64,000 nt of DNA from Apodemus sylvaticus (taxonomy: Eukaryota; Chordata; Mammalia; Rodentia; Muridae): positions 22,598,413 through 22,662,412 of the forward strand of contig NC_067495.1 in NCBI RefSeq assembly GCF_947179515.1, given 5' to 3'. This document shows, one piece after another, positions 37,206-46,755 of this stretch. The notes beneath the pieces were generated by a model. It worked only from the letters and a program-made list of their open reading frames with translations. It was not told where the DNA came from and searched no databases. The translations under genes were made by a program, and so were the position numbers. Each line of letters opens with the position of its first letter. Position 1 is the stretch's first letter.

Positions 37206-38134
37206 GGCTTCCCTATTAAAAAATGGGGTACAGAGTTAAACAAAGAATTCTCACCTGAAGAACTTCGGATGGCGGAGAAGCATCTTTAAAAAATGCTCAA
37301 CTTCATTAGTCATTAGGGAAATGCAAATCAAAACAACCCTGAGATTTCATCTTACACCAGTCAGAATGGCTAAGATTAAAAATTCAGGAGACAGCAGGTG
37401 TTGGAGAGGGTGTGGAGAAAGAGGAACACTCCTCCACTGCTGGTGGGGTTGCAAATTGGTACAACCACTCTGGAAAGCAGTCTGGCAGTTCCTCAGAAAA
37501 CTGGGCACCTCACTTCCAGAAGATCCTGCTATACCACTCCTGGGCATATACCCAGAGGATTCCCCACCATGTAATAAGGATACATGCTCTACTATGTTCA
37601 TAGCAGCCCTATTTATAATTGCCAGATGCTGGAAAGAACCCAGGTATCCCTCAACAGAAGAGTGGATGCAAAAAATGTGGTATATCTACACAATGGAGTA
37701 CTATTCAGCCATTAGAAACAATGAATTCATGAAATTCTCAGGCAAATGGATGGAGCTAGAGAACATCATACTAAGTGAGGTAACCCAGACTCAAAAGGTG
37801 ACTCATGGTATGCACTCACTAATACGTGGATATTAACCTAGAAAACTGGAATACCCAAAACATAATCTACACATCAAATGAGGTACAAGAAGAAAGGAAG
37901 AGTGGCCCCTTGTTCTGGAAAGACTCAGTGAAGCAGTATTCGGCAAAACCAGAACGGGGAAGTGGGAAGGGGTGGGTGGGAGGACAGGGGGAGAGAAGGG
38001 GGCTTATGGGACTTTCGGGGAGTGGGGGGCTAGAAAAGGGAAAATCATTCGAAATGTAAATAAAAAATATATCAAATAAAAAAAAGAATGTTAAAAAAAA
38101 ACAAAAACGAAAACAAAAAAAAACAAAAAAACCC
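37206..38134 (+). mobile_element. young L1 tail insertion
   Basis: 5' truncated to the last part of ORF2 (open 37321-37836) plus the 3' UTR of the 'aaaaaatatatc' subtype and a long mixed A-tail (38070-38131). It is flanked by cacatggtc at 37197-37205 and 38135-38143. A few bases at the 5' junction ('ggctt') do not match the L1 or the target and may be untemplated. Confidence 0.88.
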
Positions 38135-38867
38135 CACATGGTCATTTAATTAGATGCTGAAAAAGCATTTGACAAAATTCAGCATCCTTTCATGCTAAAA
38201 GTCATGGAAAGAACAAGAATTCAAGGCCCATACCTAAATATAGTAAAAGCAATATACAGCAAACCAGTAGCCAACATCAAACTCAAAGGAGAGAAACTTG
38301 AAGCAATCCCACTAAAATCAGGGACTAGACAAGGCTGCCTCCTCTCTCCATATCTTTTTTAACATAGTACTTGAAGTTCTAGCTAGAGGAATAGAAAACA
38401 TAAGGAGGTCAAGGGGATACTAATTAGAACGATATAAGTAAAATTTGCTGCCTTCTGGGGCAGAAAAGCATCACTAGGTACTGTATTACCCCGAGCTTAA
38501 GACCTCTAGGGGTGCAAACTGCCAGGGGTCTGCCTGCTCCCAGGACCTGAGCACATAGGCGGTTCATGTGCCAGCCAGTTTGTCATGGGGCCTGTGTCCT
38601 GCGAGGGAGTGACCCCCCACACACACCATCTTCGCTCCATGACAGAGCAGTCCGGGAACACCTGGTTTACAGTGACAAACCAAGTATAACATTGCTTGAG
38701 GTAAAACTGAGCAGGGCTCCAAAGGCACAAAAGAGGAAGGCAATCTGTGCCAGAAGAAACCCAGTCATCCAGTGTCATGGAAATAGCCTTAAAGGTCCAC
38801 AGTAGGTTGAAGCACCAGCCTGTGATAATAAGACCATCTAACACCAGTGAGAACTAGATGGCTAAAG

Positions 38868-40092
38868 ATGGCTAAAGGCAAATGTAGGAAGGTTACTACC
38901 AGAAACCAAGGCATTATGGCAGCATCTGAACCCAACTCTCCAACAACAGCAAGTCCTGGATACCCCAACATGTCAGAAAACCAAGAGTTGGATTTAAAAG
39001 CACTAATAAGGATACTGTTAGAGGAACACATGAAGGACATAAATAAATCTCTTAAAGAAAATCAGGAGAAAAATGATCAAAAGCTAGAAGCCCTTACAAG
39101 GGAAACACAAAACTCACTTAAAGAAATTCAGGAGAATATGGGTCAGAAGTTAGTAGCCAATAAGGAGGAAATGCAAAAATCACTTAAAGAAATACAGGAG
39201 AACTTTGATCAATAGGCAGAAGTCATGAAAGAGGAAACACAAAAATCTCTCAAAGAATTACAGGAAAACACAAACAAGCAAGTGGAAGAACTGAGCAAAA
39301 AATTCTAGTATCTGAAAACAGAAGTAGAAACAACTAAGAAAGCACAAGGGGGACAAATTTGGAGATAGAAAACCTTGGGAAGAAATCAGGGGCCATAGAT
39401 GCAAATATCAACAAGAGAATACAAGAGATAGAAGAAAGAATCTCAGATGCCAAAGATACCATAGAAACCATGGACTCAAAGGTCAAAGAAAATGCAAAAT
39501 GCAAAAAGCTTGTAACCCAAATCATCCAGGAAATCCAGGACACAATGAGAAAGACAAACCTAAGGATTATAGGCATTGATGAGAATGAAGATTTACAACT
39601 TAAAGGGCCAGCAAATATCTTCAATAAAATTATGGAAACTTCCCTAACCTAATGAGAGAGATGGCCATGAATATACAAGAAGCCTACAGAACTCCAAACA
39701 GACTGGACCAGAACATAAATACCTCCTGTCACATAATAATCAAAACCCCAAATGTACTAAACAAAGAAAGAATACTTAAGGCAGAAAGAGAAAAGGGGTA
39801 AATAACATATAAGGGAAGACCTATCAGAATTACACCAGACTTCTCACCAGAGATCATGAAAGCTAGAAGATCCTGGGCAGAGCTCATGCAGACTCTAAGA
39901 GAACACAAATGCCAGCCAAGACTATTATACCCAGCAAAACTCTCAATCACCAGAGATGGAGAAACCAAGATATTCCATGACAAAACCAAATTTACACAAT
40001 ATATTTCCACAAACCCAGCCCTTCAAAGGATAATAGGGGGAAAACACCATTACAATGAGGAAAACTATACCCTGGAAAAAGCAGGATATTAA
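38868..40092 (+). pseudogene. L1 'B' ORF1 remnant
   Basis: The start at 38868 aligns with the start of the intact ORF1 at 41347. It is open for 116 codons and stops at a TAG near 39213. After that, the coiled-coil, RNA-recognition and C-terminal domains are recognisable in shifted frames up to a TAA at 40090-40092. The coiled coil contains fewer repeat units than the young ORF1. Confidence 0.82.
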
Positions 40093-40147
40093 ACTTCTTT
40101 CATCAAACCCAAAAGAAGATAACAACACAAGTATAAAATTAACATCA

Positions 40148-41346
40148 TTTTTCTGGGGGGCGGCGGCGGCGGTAGCAGTGGCTGCTCCAGCTGAAGGGCC
40201 ATCAGCGGTGGAACCAAGGCGACACAGGGTCCAGTTAGGCCCTGCGCCCACGACCACTGACCTTCGCTGACCAGCCGGACAGCAAGCAGCTGCGGTTCTG
40301 CGGAGCCTTTCGCTGCACGGAAGCCACTTCAGAACTCGGCTTCCCGCCAGTCAGGAGAGACTCACCTCCATCTTGATCCCGGGCTCCAGAGATCGGTCAG
40401 ACTGAGGTACACAAACATAATCCTAGGCCCAACACCGCAGGGGTCTGAGCCAGACGGGCGTTGGCCTGCACCCAGGCTCTGGGCTGTTCGAGTGGCCATC
40501 TGGGCGCCAACCCAGCCAGGAGTTTTTTTTTTGCCCCGGCCGGCGCACGCGCCGCCATTTTGCCTACAGGAGCCAGAGTGCTCGGGAGGGCAGAGACTGC
40601 TAACAAGCGTAGCCTGAGGCTAACAAAACGGGGGTCTAGGCCCCAAAAGGCACAGGACTGACCCCAAGAACTGGGCGGCTTGGTGGGCCATCTGTGTGTC
40701 AACCCGCCAAGGAGGTTATTAGCACAACAGACTCTCCCAGTGCTTTCGGGGAGCGCGGACGCGCACGCCCGCCATCCGGGTCACCTGGTGGACCCCAATA
40801 ACAGTCATAGCCCTAGGGGAACTTTGCTCGGACCTTGGCCTCCCAGGCGGTTGCCTGGACTCAGGGCTCGGGCGACAAGGCTAACCTAGTGTGCGCCAGC
40901 CCGGTTGGGGAAATCGGCTGCCCAGCAGAGTGAGCGGAACACAGGGGAGGTCACAGCAACATACACCTTCGGAGCTCCCTGGGGGTGCACACGGGTTCCA
41001 TCTGGCCCACAGACACAATCTGGGGCAAGGCCTCAGGCAGAAGCCCTCAGGTCAACTGTCTCCGCTTCAGATCAGCCTGGGTGGCCGCCACATCTCCAGG
41101 TCCCTCAAGAGGCTAGTGGGGGCTTCCGGGCGGCCAGCTGGGAGAAGTCGGTGTGCTCCAATAAATCCTGCGGGCCCCAGCGGGAGCCTTCAGGTGCCTG
41201 CTTCGGGATCTGAACAGCCTGGACAACAGCACCCTGTCTACAGGCAGTGCAGAGTGTAAGCTGTGCACCAGAGGCCAACGGGGAAGGGGCAGCTTGCACT
41301 GGTGAGTCCAGCACTGACAAGACCAAGTAACACCAGTGAGAGCTAG
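40148..41346 (+). promoter_or_regulatory. L1 5' UTR / internal promoter, CpG-rich
   Basis: About 1.2 kb, starting with a GGC-repeat run near 40156. It is rich in CpG, unlike the AT-rich surroundings. Two diverged tandem-like units share 'gtggccatc'/'gtgggccatc' (40492 and 40683) and 'ccgccat' further on. The motif gccgccatttt (40551-40561) fits the YY1 site known in L1 promoters. No TATA box is evident, as expected of an internal L1 promoter. Small open frames here are unlikely to be coding. Confidence 0.8.
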
Positions 41347-42606
41347 ATGGCAAAAGGCAAACGCAGAAACGTCACTAAAAGAAATCAAGGCAATATGGCA
41401 ACATCTGAACCAAATACTCCTCTACCAGCAAGTCCTGGATACCCCATCACACCAGTAAAACAAGATTTGGATTTAAAATCACTGGTCATGATGCTGGTAC
41501 AGGAACACATGAAAGACATTCAGGAGAAAATGGATCAAAAGTTAGAAGCCCTTGCAAGGGAAACACAAAAATCATTGAAAGAAATCCAGGAGAATACAAA
41601 AGCCAACAAGGAGGAAATGCAAAAAACACTTAAAGAAATACAGGAGAACTTTGGTCAACAGGCTGAGGTCATGAAAGACGAAACACAAAAATCTCTTAAA
41701 GAAATACAGGAGAACTTTGGTCAACAGGCTGAGGTCATGAAAGAAAAAACACAAAAATCTCTTAAAGAATTACAGGAAAGCACAAACAAGCAAGTGAAGG
41801 AGCTAAGCAAAACCATCCAGGATCTAAAAACAGAAGTAGAAACAACTAAGAAAACTCAAAAGGAGACAACTTTGGAGATAGAAAGCCTTGGGAAGAAATC
41901 AGGGGACAGAGATGCAAATATCAACAACAGAATACAAGAAATAGAAGAAAGAATCTCAGATGCTGAAGATTCCATAGAAACCATGGACTCAACAGTTAAA
42001 GAAAATGCAAAATGCAAAAAGCTTGTAACCCAAAATATCCAGGAAATCCAGGACACAATGAGAAGACCAAACCTAAGGATTATAGGCATAGATGAGAGTG
42101 AAGATTTACAACTTAAAGGGCCAGCAAATATCTTCAATAAAATTATGGAAGAAAACTTCCCTAACCTAAAGAGAGAGATGCCCATGAATATACAAGAAGC
42201 CTACAGAACTCCAAACAGACTGGACCAGAACAGAAATACTTCCCGTCACATAATAATCAAAACACCAAATGTTCTAAACAAAGAAAGAATATTAAAGGCA
42301 GTAAGAGAAAAAGGCCAAGTAACATATAAAGGAAGACCTATCAGAATCACAGCAGACTTTTCACCTGAGACTATGAAGGCTAGAAGGTCCTGGGCAGATC
42401 TCATGCAGACTCTAAGAGAACACAAATGCCAACCAAAACTACTATATCCAGCAAAACTCTCAATCACCATAGATGGAGAAACTAAGATATTTCACGACAA
42501 AACCAAGTTTACCCAATATCTATCCACAAACCCAGCCCTACAAAGGATAATAGGAGGACAACACCAATACAAGGAGGGAAACTTCACCCTGAAAAAAGCA
42601 AGATAG
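41347..42606 (+). CDS. L1 ORF1 protein, intact, 419 codons
   Basis: ORF1p is the trimeric RNA-binding chaperone that coats L1 RNA in the cytoplasm. The frame is uninterrupted. Residues about 40-165 form a coiled coil containing near-identical 22-residue units (QKTLKEIQENFGQQAEV and QKSLKEIQENFGQQAEV, about residues 92-135), plus shorter related units on each side. The RNA-recognition domain follows, then the C-terminal domain with REKGQVTYKGRPIRI (from about 320) and YPAKLSI (about 366). At 419 residues it is longer than the roughly 360-370 of mouse ORF1, mostly because of the coiled-coil units. The ATG at 41347 has the expected MAKGKRR-type start. Confidence 0.93.
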   Translation: MAKGKRRNVTKRNQGNMATSEPNTPLPASPGYPITPVKQDLDLKSLVMMLVQEHMKDIQEKMDQKLEALARETQKSLKEIQENTKANKEEMQKTLKEIQENFGQQAEVMKDETQKSLKEIQENFGQQAEVMKEKTQKSLKELQESTNKQVKELSKTIQDLKTEVETTKKTQKETTLEIESLGKKSGDRDANINNRIQEIEERISDAEDSIETMDSTVKENAKCKKLVTQNIQEIQDTMRRPNLRIIGIDESEDLQLKGPANIFNKIMEENFPNLKREMPMNIQEAYRTPNRLDQNRNTSRHIIIKTPNVLNKERILKAVREKGQVTYKGRPIRITADFSPETMKARRSWADLMQTLREHKCQPKLLYPAKLSITIDGETKIFHDKTKFTQYLSTNPALQRIIGGQHQYKEGNFTLKKAR

Positions 42607-42665
42607 TAACCTTTCATCAAACCCAAAAGAAGTTAAGCAATCAAATTTAAAAAATAACGTCAAAA

Positions 42666-45600
42666 ATGATAGGAAGTAACAATCACTACTCCTTAATATC
42701 TCTTAACATCAATGGACTCAATGCCCCAATAAAAAGACACAGACTAACTGACTGGATACGTAAACAGGACCCTACATTTTGCTGCTTACAGGAAACACAC
42801 CTCAGGGTCAAAGACAAACACTACCTTAGAGTAAAAGGCTGGAAGACAATTTTACAAGCAAATGGTCTCAGAAACAAGCTGGAGTAGCCATTTTAATATC
42901 AGATAAAATTGACTTTCAACCCAAAGTCATCAAAAGAGACTCTGAGGGACACTTCTTGCTGGTCAAAGGAAAAATACAACAAGAAGAACTCTCAATCCTG
43001 AACATCTATGCTCCAAATGCAAGGGCACCCTCTTTCATAAAAGAAACTTTATTAAAACTCAAAGCACACATTGCACCTAACACAATAATTGTGGGTGACT
43101 TCAACACTGCACTTTCCTCAATGGACCGATCAGGAAAACAGAAACTAAACAAGGACACAATGAAACTAATTGAAGCTTTGGACCAATTAGATTTAAGTGA
43201 TATATATAGAACATTCTATCCTAAAACAAAAGAATATACCTTTTTTTCAGCACCTCATGGTACCTTCTCCAAAATCGACCATATAATTGGTCACAAGACA
43301 GACCTCAACAAATATAAGAAGATCGAACTAATCCCATGCCTCCTATCTGATCACTATGGAATAAAAGTGGTCTTCAATAGCAACAGAAACAACAGAAAAC
43401 CCACATACACGTGGAAATTGAACAATACTCTACTCAATGATACCTTGGTCAAGGAAGAAATAAAGAAAGAAATTAAAGAATTTTTAGAACACAATGAAAA
43501 TGAAAACACAACATACCCAAATCTATGGGACACAATGAAAGCAGTGCTAAGAGGAAAACTCATAGCCCTGAGTGCCTCCAAAAAGAAAATGGAGAGAGCA
43601 TACATTACCAACTTAATGACACACCTGAAAGCCCTAGAACAAAAAGAAGCTATTTCACCCAGGAGGAGTAGAAGGCAGGAAATCATCAAACTCAGGGCTG
43701 AAATCAATCAAGTAGAAACAAAGAGAACCATACAAAAAATCAACAAAACCAGGAGCTGGTTCTTTGAGAAAATCAACAAGATAGATAAACCCTTAGCCAG
43801 ACTGACCAAAGGGCACAGAGAAAGTATCCAAATTAACAAACTTAGAAATGAAAAGGGAGACATAACAACGGAAACTGAGGAAATCCAAAAAATCATCAGA
43901 TCCTACTACAAGAGCCTGTACTCAACACAACTGGAGAATCTGGAGGAAATGGACAATTTCCTTGACAGATACCAAATACCAAAATTAAATCAGGACCAAC
44001 TAGACCATCTGAACAGTCCCATAAAGCCTAAAGAAATAGAAGGAGTCATAGAAAGTCTTCCAACCAAAAAAAGCACAGGACCAGATGGTTTCAGTGCAGA
44101 ATTCTACCAGACCTTCAAAGAAGAGTTAACACCAATACTCTTCAAACTATTCCACAAAATAGAAACAGAAGGAACACTACCCAATTCCTTCTACGAAGCC
44201 ACAATTACGCTGATACCAAAGGCACACAAAGATCCAACAAAGAAAGAGAACTTCAGACCAATTTCCCTTATGAACATTGATGCAAAAATACTCAATAAAA
44301 TTCTTGCCAACCGAATCCAAGAACACATCAAAACGATCATCCACCATGATCAAGTAGGCTTTATCCCGGGAATGCAGGGTTGGTTCAATATACGGAAATC
44401 CATCAATACAATCCACTACATAAACAAACTCAAAGAACAAAACCACATGGTCATTTCATTGGATGCTGAAAAAGCATTTGACAAAATTCAGCATCCTTTC
44501 ATGCTTAAAGTCTTGGAGAGAACAGGAATTCAAGGCCCATACCTAAACATAGTAAAAGCAATATACAGCAAACCGGTAGCCAGCATCAAACTAAATGGAG
44601 AGAAACTTGAAGCAATCCCACTGAAATCAGGGACCTGACAAGGCTGCCCCCTTTCTCCTTATCTTTTCAATATTGTACTTGAGGTACTAGCTCGGGCAAT
44701 TCGACAACATAAGGAGGTCAAAGGGATACAAATTGGAAAGGAGGAAGTCAAACTATCATTATTTGCAGACGACATGATCATCTACCTAAGTGACCCAAAG
44801 AACTCCACTAGAGAGCTCCTACAGCTGATAAACAACTTCAGCAAAGTGGCAGGTTACAAAATCAACTCAAGCAAATCAGTGGCCTTCCTATACTCAAAGG
44901 ATAAGCAGGCTGAGAAAGAAATTAGGGAAATGACCCCCTTCACAATAGCCTCAAACAGTATAAAGTATCTTGGGGTGACTCTTACCAAACATGCGAAAGA
45001 TCTGTATGACAAGAACTTCAAGACTCTGAAGAAGGAAATGGAAGAAGACCTCAAAAAATGGGAAAACCTCCCATGCTCATGGATCGGTAGAATCAATATA
45101 GTTAAAATGGCCATTTTGCCTAAAGCACTATACAGATTCAATGCAATACCCATCAAAATCCCAACTCAATTCTTCACAGAGTTAGAAAGAGCAATTATCA
45201 AATTCATCTGGAACAACAAAAAACCCAGGATAGCTAAAACTCTTCTCAGCAACAAAAGAAAATCTGGGGGAATCAGTATCCCTGACCTCAAGCAATATTA
45301 CAGAGCAATAGTGTTAAAAACTGCATGGTATTGGTACAGTGACAGGCAGGAGGATCAATGGAACAGGATTGAAGATCCATAAATGAACCCACACACCTAT
45401 GGCCACTTGATCCTCGACAAAGAGGCTGAAAACATCCAATGGAAAAAAGATAGCCTTTTCAACAAATGGTGCTGGTTCAACTGGAGGTCAGCATGCAGAA
45501 GAATGCGAATTGATCCATCCTTGTCTCCTTGTACTAAGCTCAAATCCAAATGGATCAAGGACCTCCACATAAAGCCAGACACTCTGAAGCTAATAGAAAA

Positions 45601-46489
45601 GAAACTGGGGAAGACCCTTGAGGACATCGGTACAGGGAGAAAGTTTCTGAACAGAACACCAATAGCGTATGCTCTAAGAGCAAGAATTGACAAATGGGAC
45701 CTCATAAAATTACAAAGTTTCTGTAAGGCAAAGGACACCATCAAGAGGACAAATCGGCAACCAACAAATTGGGAAAAGATCTTCACCAATCCTACATCAG
45801 ATAGAGGGCTAATATCCAATATATATAAAGAACTCAAGAAGTTAGACTCCAGAAAACCGAACAACCCTATTAAAAAATGGGGTACAGAGTTAAACAAAGA
45901 ATTCTCACCTGAAGAACTTCAGATGGCGGAGAAGCATCTTAAAAAATGCTCAACTTCATTAGTCATTAGGGAAATGCAAATCAAAACAACCCTAAGATTT
46001 CATCTTACACCAGTCAGAATGGCTAAGATTAAAAATTCAGCAGACAGCAGGTGTTGGAGAGGGTGCGGAGAAAGAGGAACACTCCTCCACTGCTGGTGGG
46101 GTTGCAAATTGGTACAACCACTCTGGAAAGCAGTCTGGCGGTTCCTCCGAAAACTGGGCACCTCACTTCCAGAAGATCCTGCTATACCACTCCTGGGCAT
46201 ATACCCAGAGGATTCCCCACCATGTAATAAGGATACATGCTCTACTATGTTCATAGCAGCCCTATTTATAATTGCCAGATGCTGGAAAGAACCCAGGTAT
46301 CCCTCAACAGAAGAGTGGATACAAAAAATGTGGTATATCTACACAATGGAGTACTACTCAGCCATTAGAAACAATGAATTCATGAAATTCTTAGGCAAAT
46401 GGATGGAGCTAGAGAACATCATACTAAGTGAGGTAACCCAGACTCAAAAGGTGAATCATGGTATGCACTCACTAATAAGTGGTTATTAA
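42666..46489 (+). pseudogene. L1 ORF2 with one frameshift and two nonsense codons
   Basis: ORF2p supplies the endonuclease and reverse transcriptase for target-primed reverse transcription. The start at 42666 lies 59 bases after the ORF1 stop. Endonuclease blocks include QETHL, GDFNT (near 43094) and SDHY (near 43345). The reverse transcriptase has the FADDM box at 44762-44776, and the C-terminus has a CX3CX7HX4C motif near 46050-46100. Breaks are a one-base deletion near 42870, a TGA at 44636-44638 inside the SGTRQG block (an Arg codon in sibling copies) and a TAA at 45380-45382. The full span is about 1275 codons, the normal size. Confidence 0.93.
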
Positions 46490-46739
46490 CCTAGAAAACT
46501 GGAATACCCAAAACATAATCCACACATCAAATGAGATACAAAAAGAAAGCAGGAGTGGTCCCTGGTTCTGGAAAGACTCAGTGAAACAGTATTTGGCAAA
46601 ACCAGAACGGGGAACTGGGAAGGGGTGGGAGGGAGGACAGGGGAAGAGAAGGGGGCTTACGGGACTTTCGGGGAGTGGGGGAGGGGGGCTAGAAAAGGGG
46701 AAATCATTTGAAATGTAAATAAATTATATCAAATAAAAA
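46490..46739 (+). terminator. L1 3' UTR with G-rich tract and poly(A) signal
   Basis: About 225 bases follow the ORF2 stop, including a G-rich polypurine stretch (46610-46690) with several runs of three or more G, then 'aaatgtaaataaa' and 'aaataaaaaaa' acting as AATAAA-type signals. The G-rich tract is a known feature of rodent L1 3' UTRs and can form quadruplex structures. Confidence 0.8.
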
Positions 46740-46755
46740 AAAATTAACATCAAAA

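Larger units (their letters stand above)
28855..38430 (+). mobile_element. older L1 'A', heavily nested
   Basis: Pieces at about 28855-29000 (5' UTR-like), 29880-30520, 34242-37205 and 38135-38430 read in order as 5' UTR, ORF1 and ORF2 of one L1. They are interrupted by an LTR-like segment, a composite L1 insertion (30521-34227), a B1 (34754), a GT/AT expansion (35976) and an L1 tail (37206-38134). The element stops inside the reverse-transcriptase/thumb region at about 38430, where the 5' UTR of L1 'B' begins. The 28855-29880 part is the least certain. Confidence 0.7.
35455..38430 (+). pseudogene. L1 'A' ORF2 remnant
   Basis: Endonuclease and reverse-transcriptase regions are recognisable across 35455-37205 and 38135-38430, with many stops and indels. 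The endonuclease GDFNT block reads RDFNT here. A GT/AT repeat (35976-36041) disrupts the endonuclease part, and an L1 tail is inserted at 37206. Confidence 0.75.
40148..46739 (+). mobile_element. full-length young L1, 6.6 kb
   Basis: A complete L1 in order: CpG-rich 5' UTR, ORF1, 59-base spacer, ORF2, short G-rich 3' UTR and A-tail. It is flanked by aaaattaacatca at 40135-40147 and 46740-46752, splitting L1 'B' between its ORF1 and ORF2. ORF1 is intact, while ORF2 has one frameshift and two nonsense codons, so it cannot move on its own. The perfect 13-bp duplication indicates a fairly recent insertion. Confidence 0.95.

Noticed and set aside
40055..41388. Several 80-120 codon frames in a GC-rich region
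   Set aside because: They lie in the CpG-rich 5' UTR of the full-length L1. GC-rich DNA has few stop codons, and none of the frames shows a domain or matches another copy.
41590..41775. Possible CRISPR-like or tandem-repeat array
   Set aside because: The 66-base units are in-frame, contiguous and part of ORF1; there are no unique spacers.
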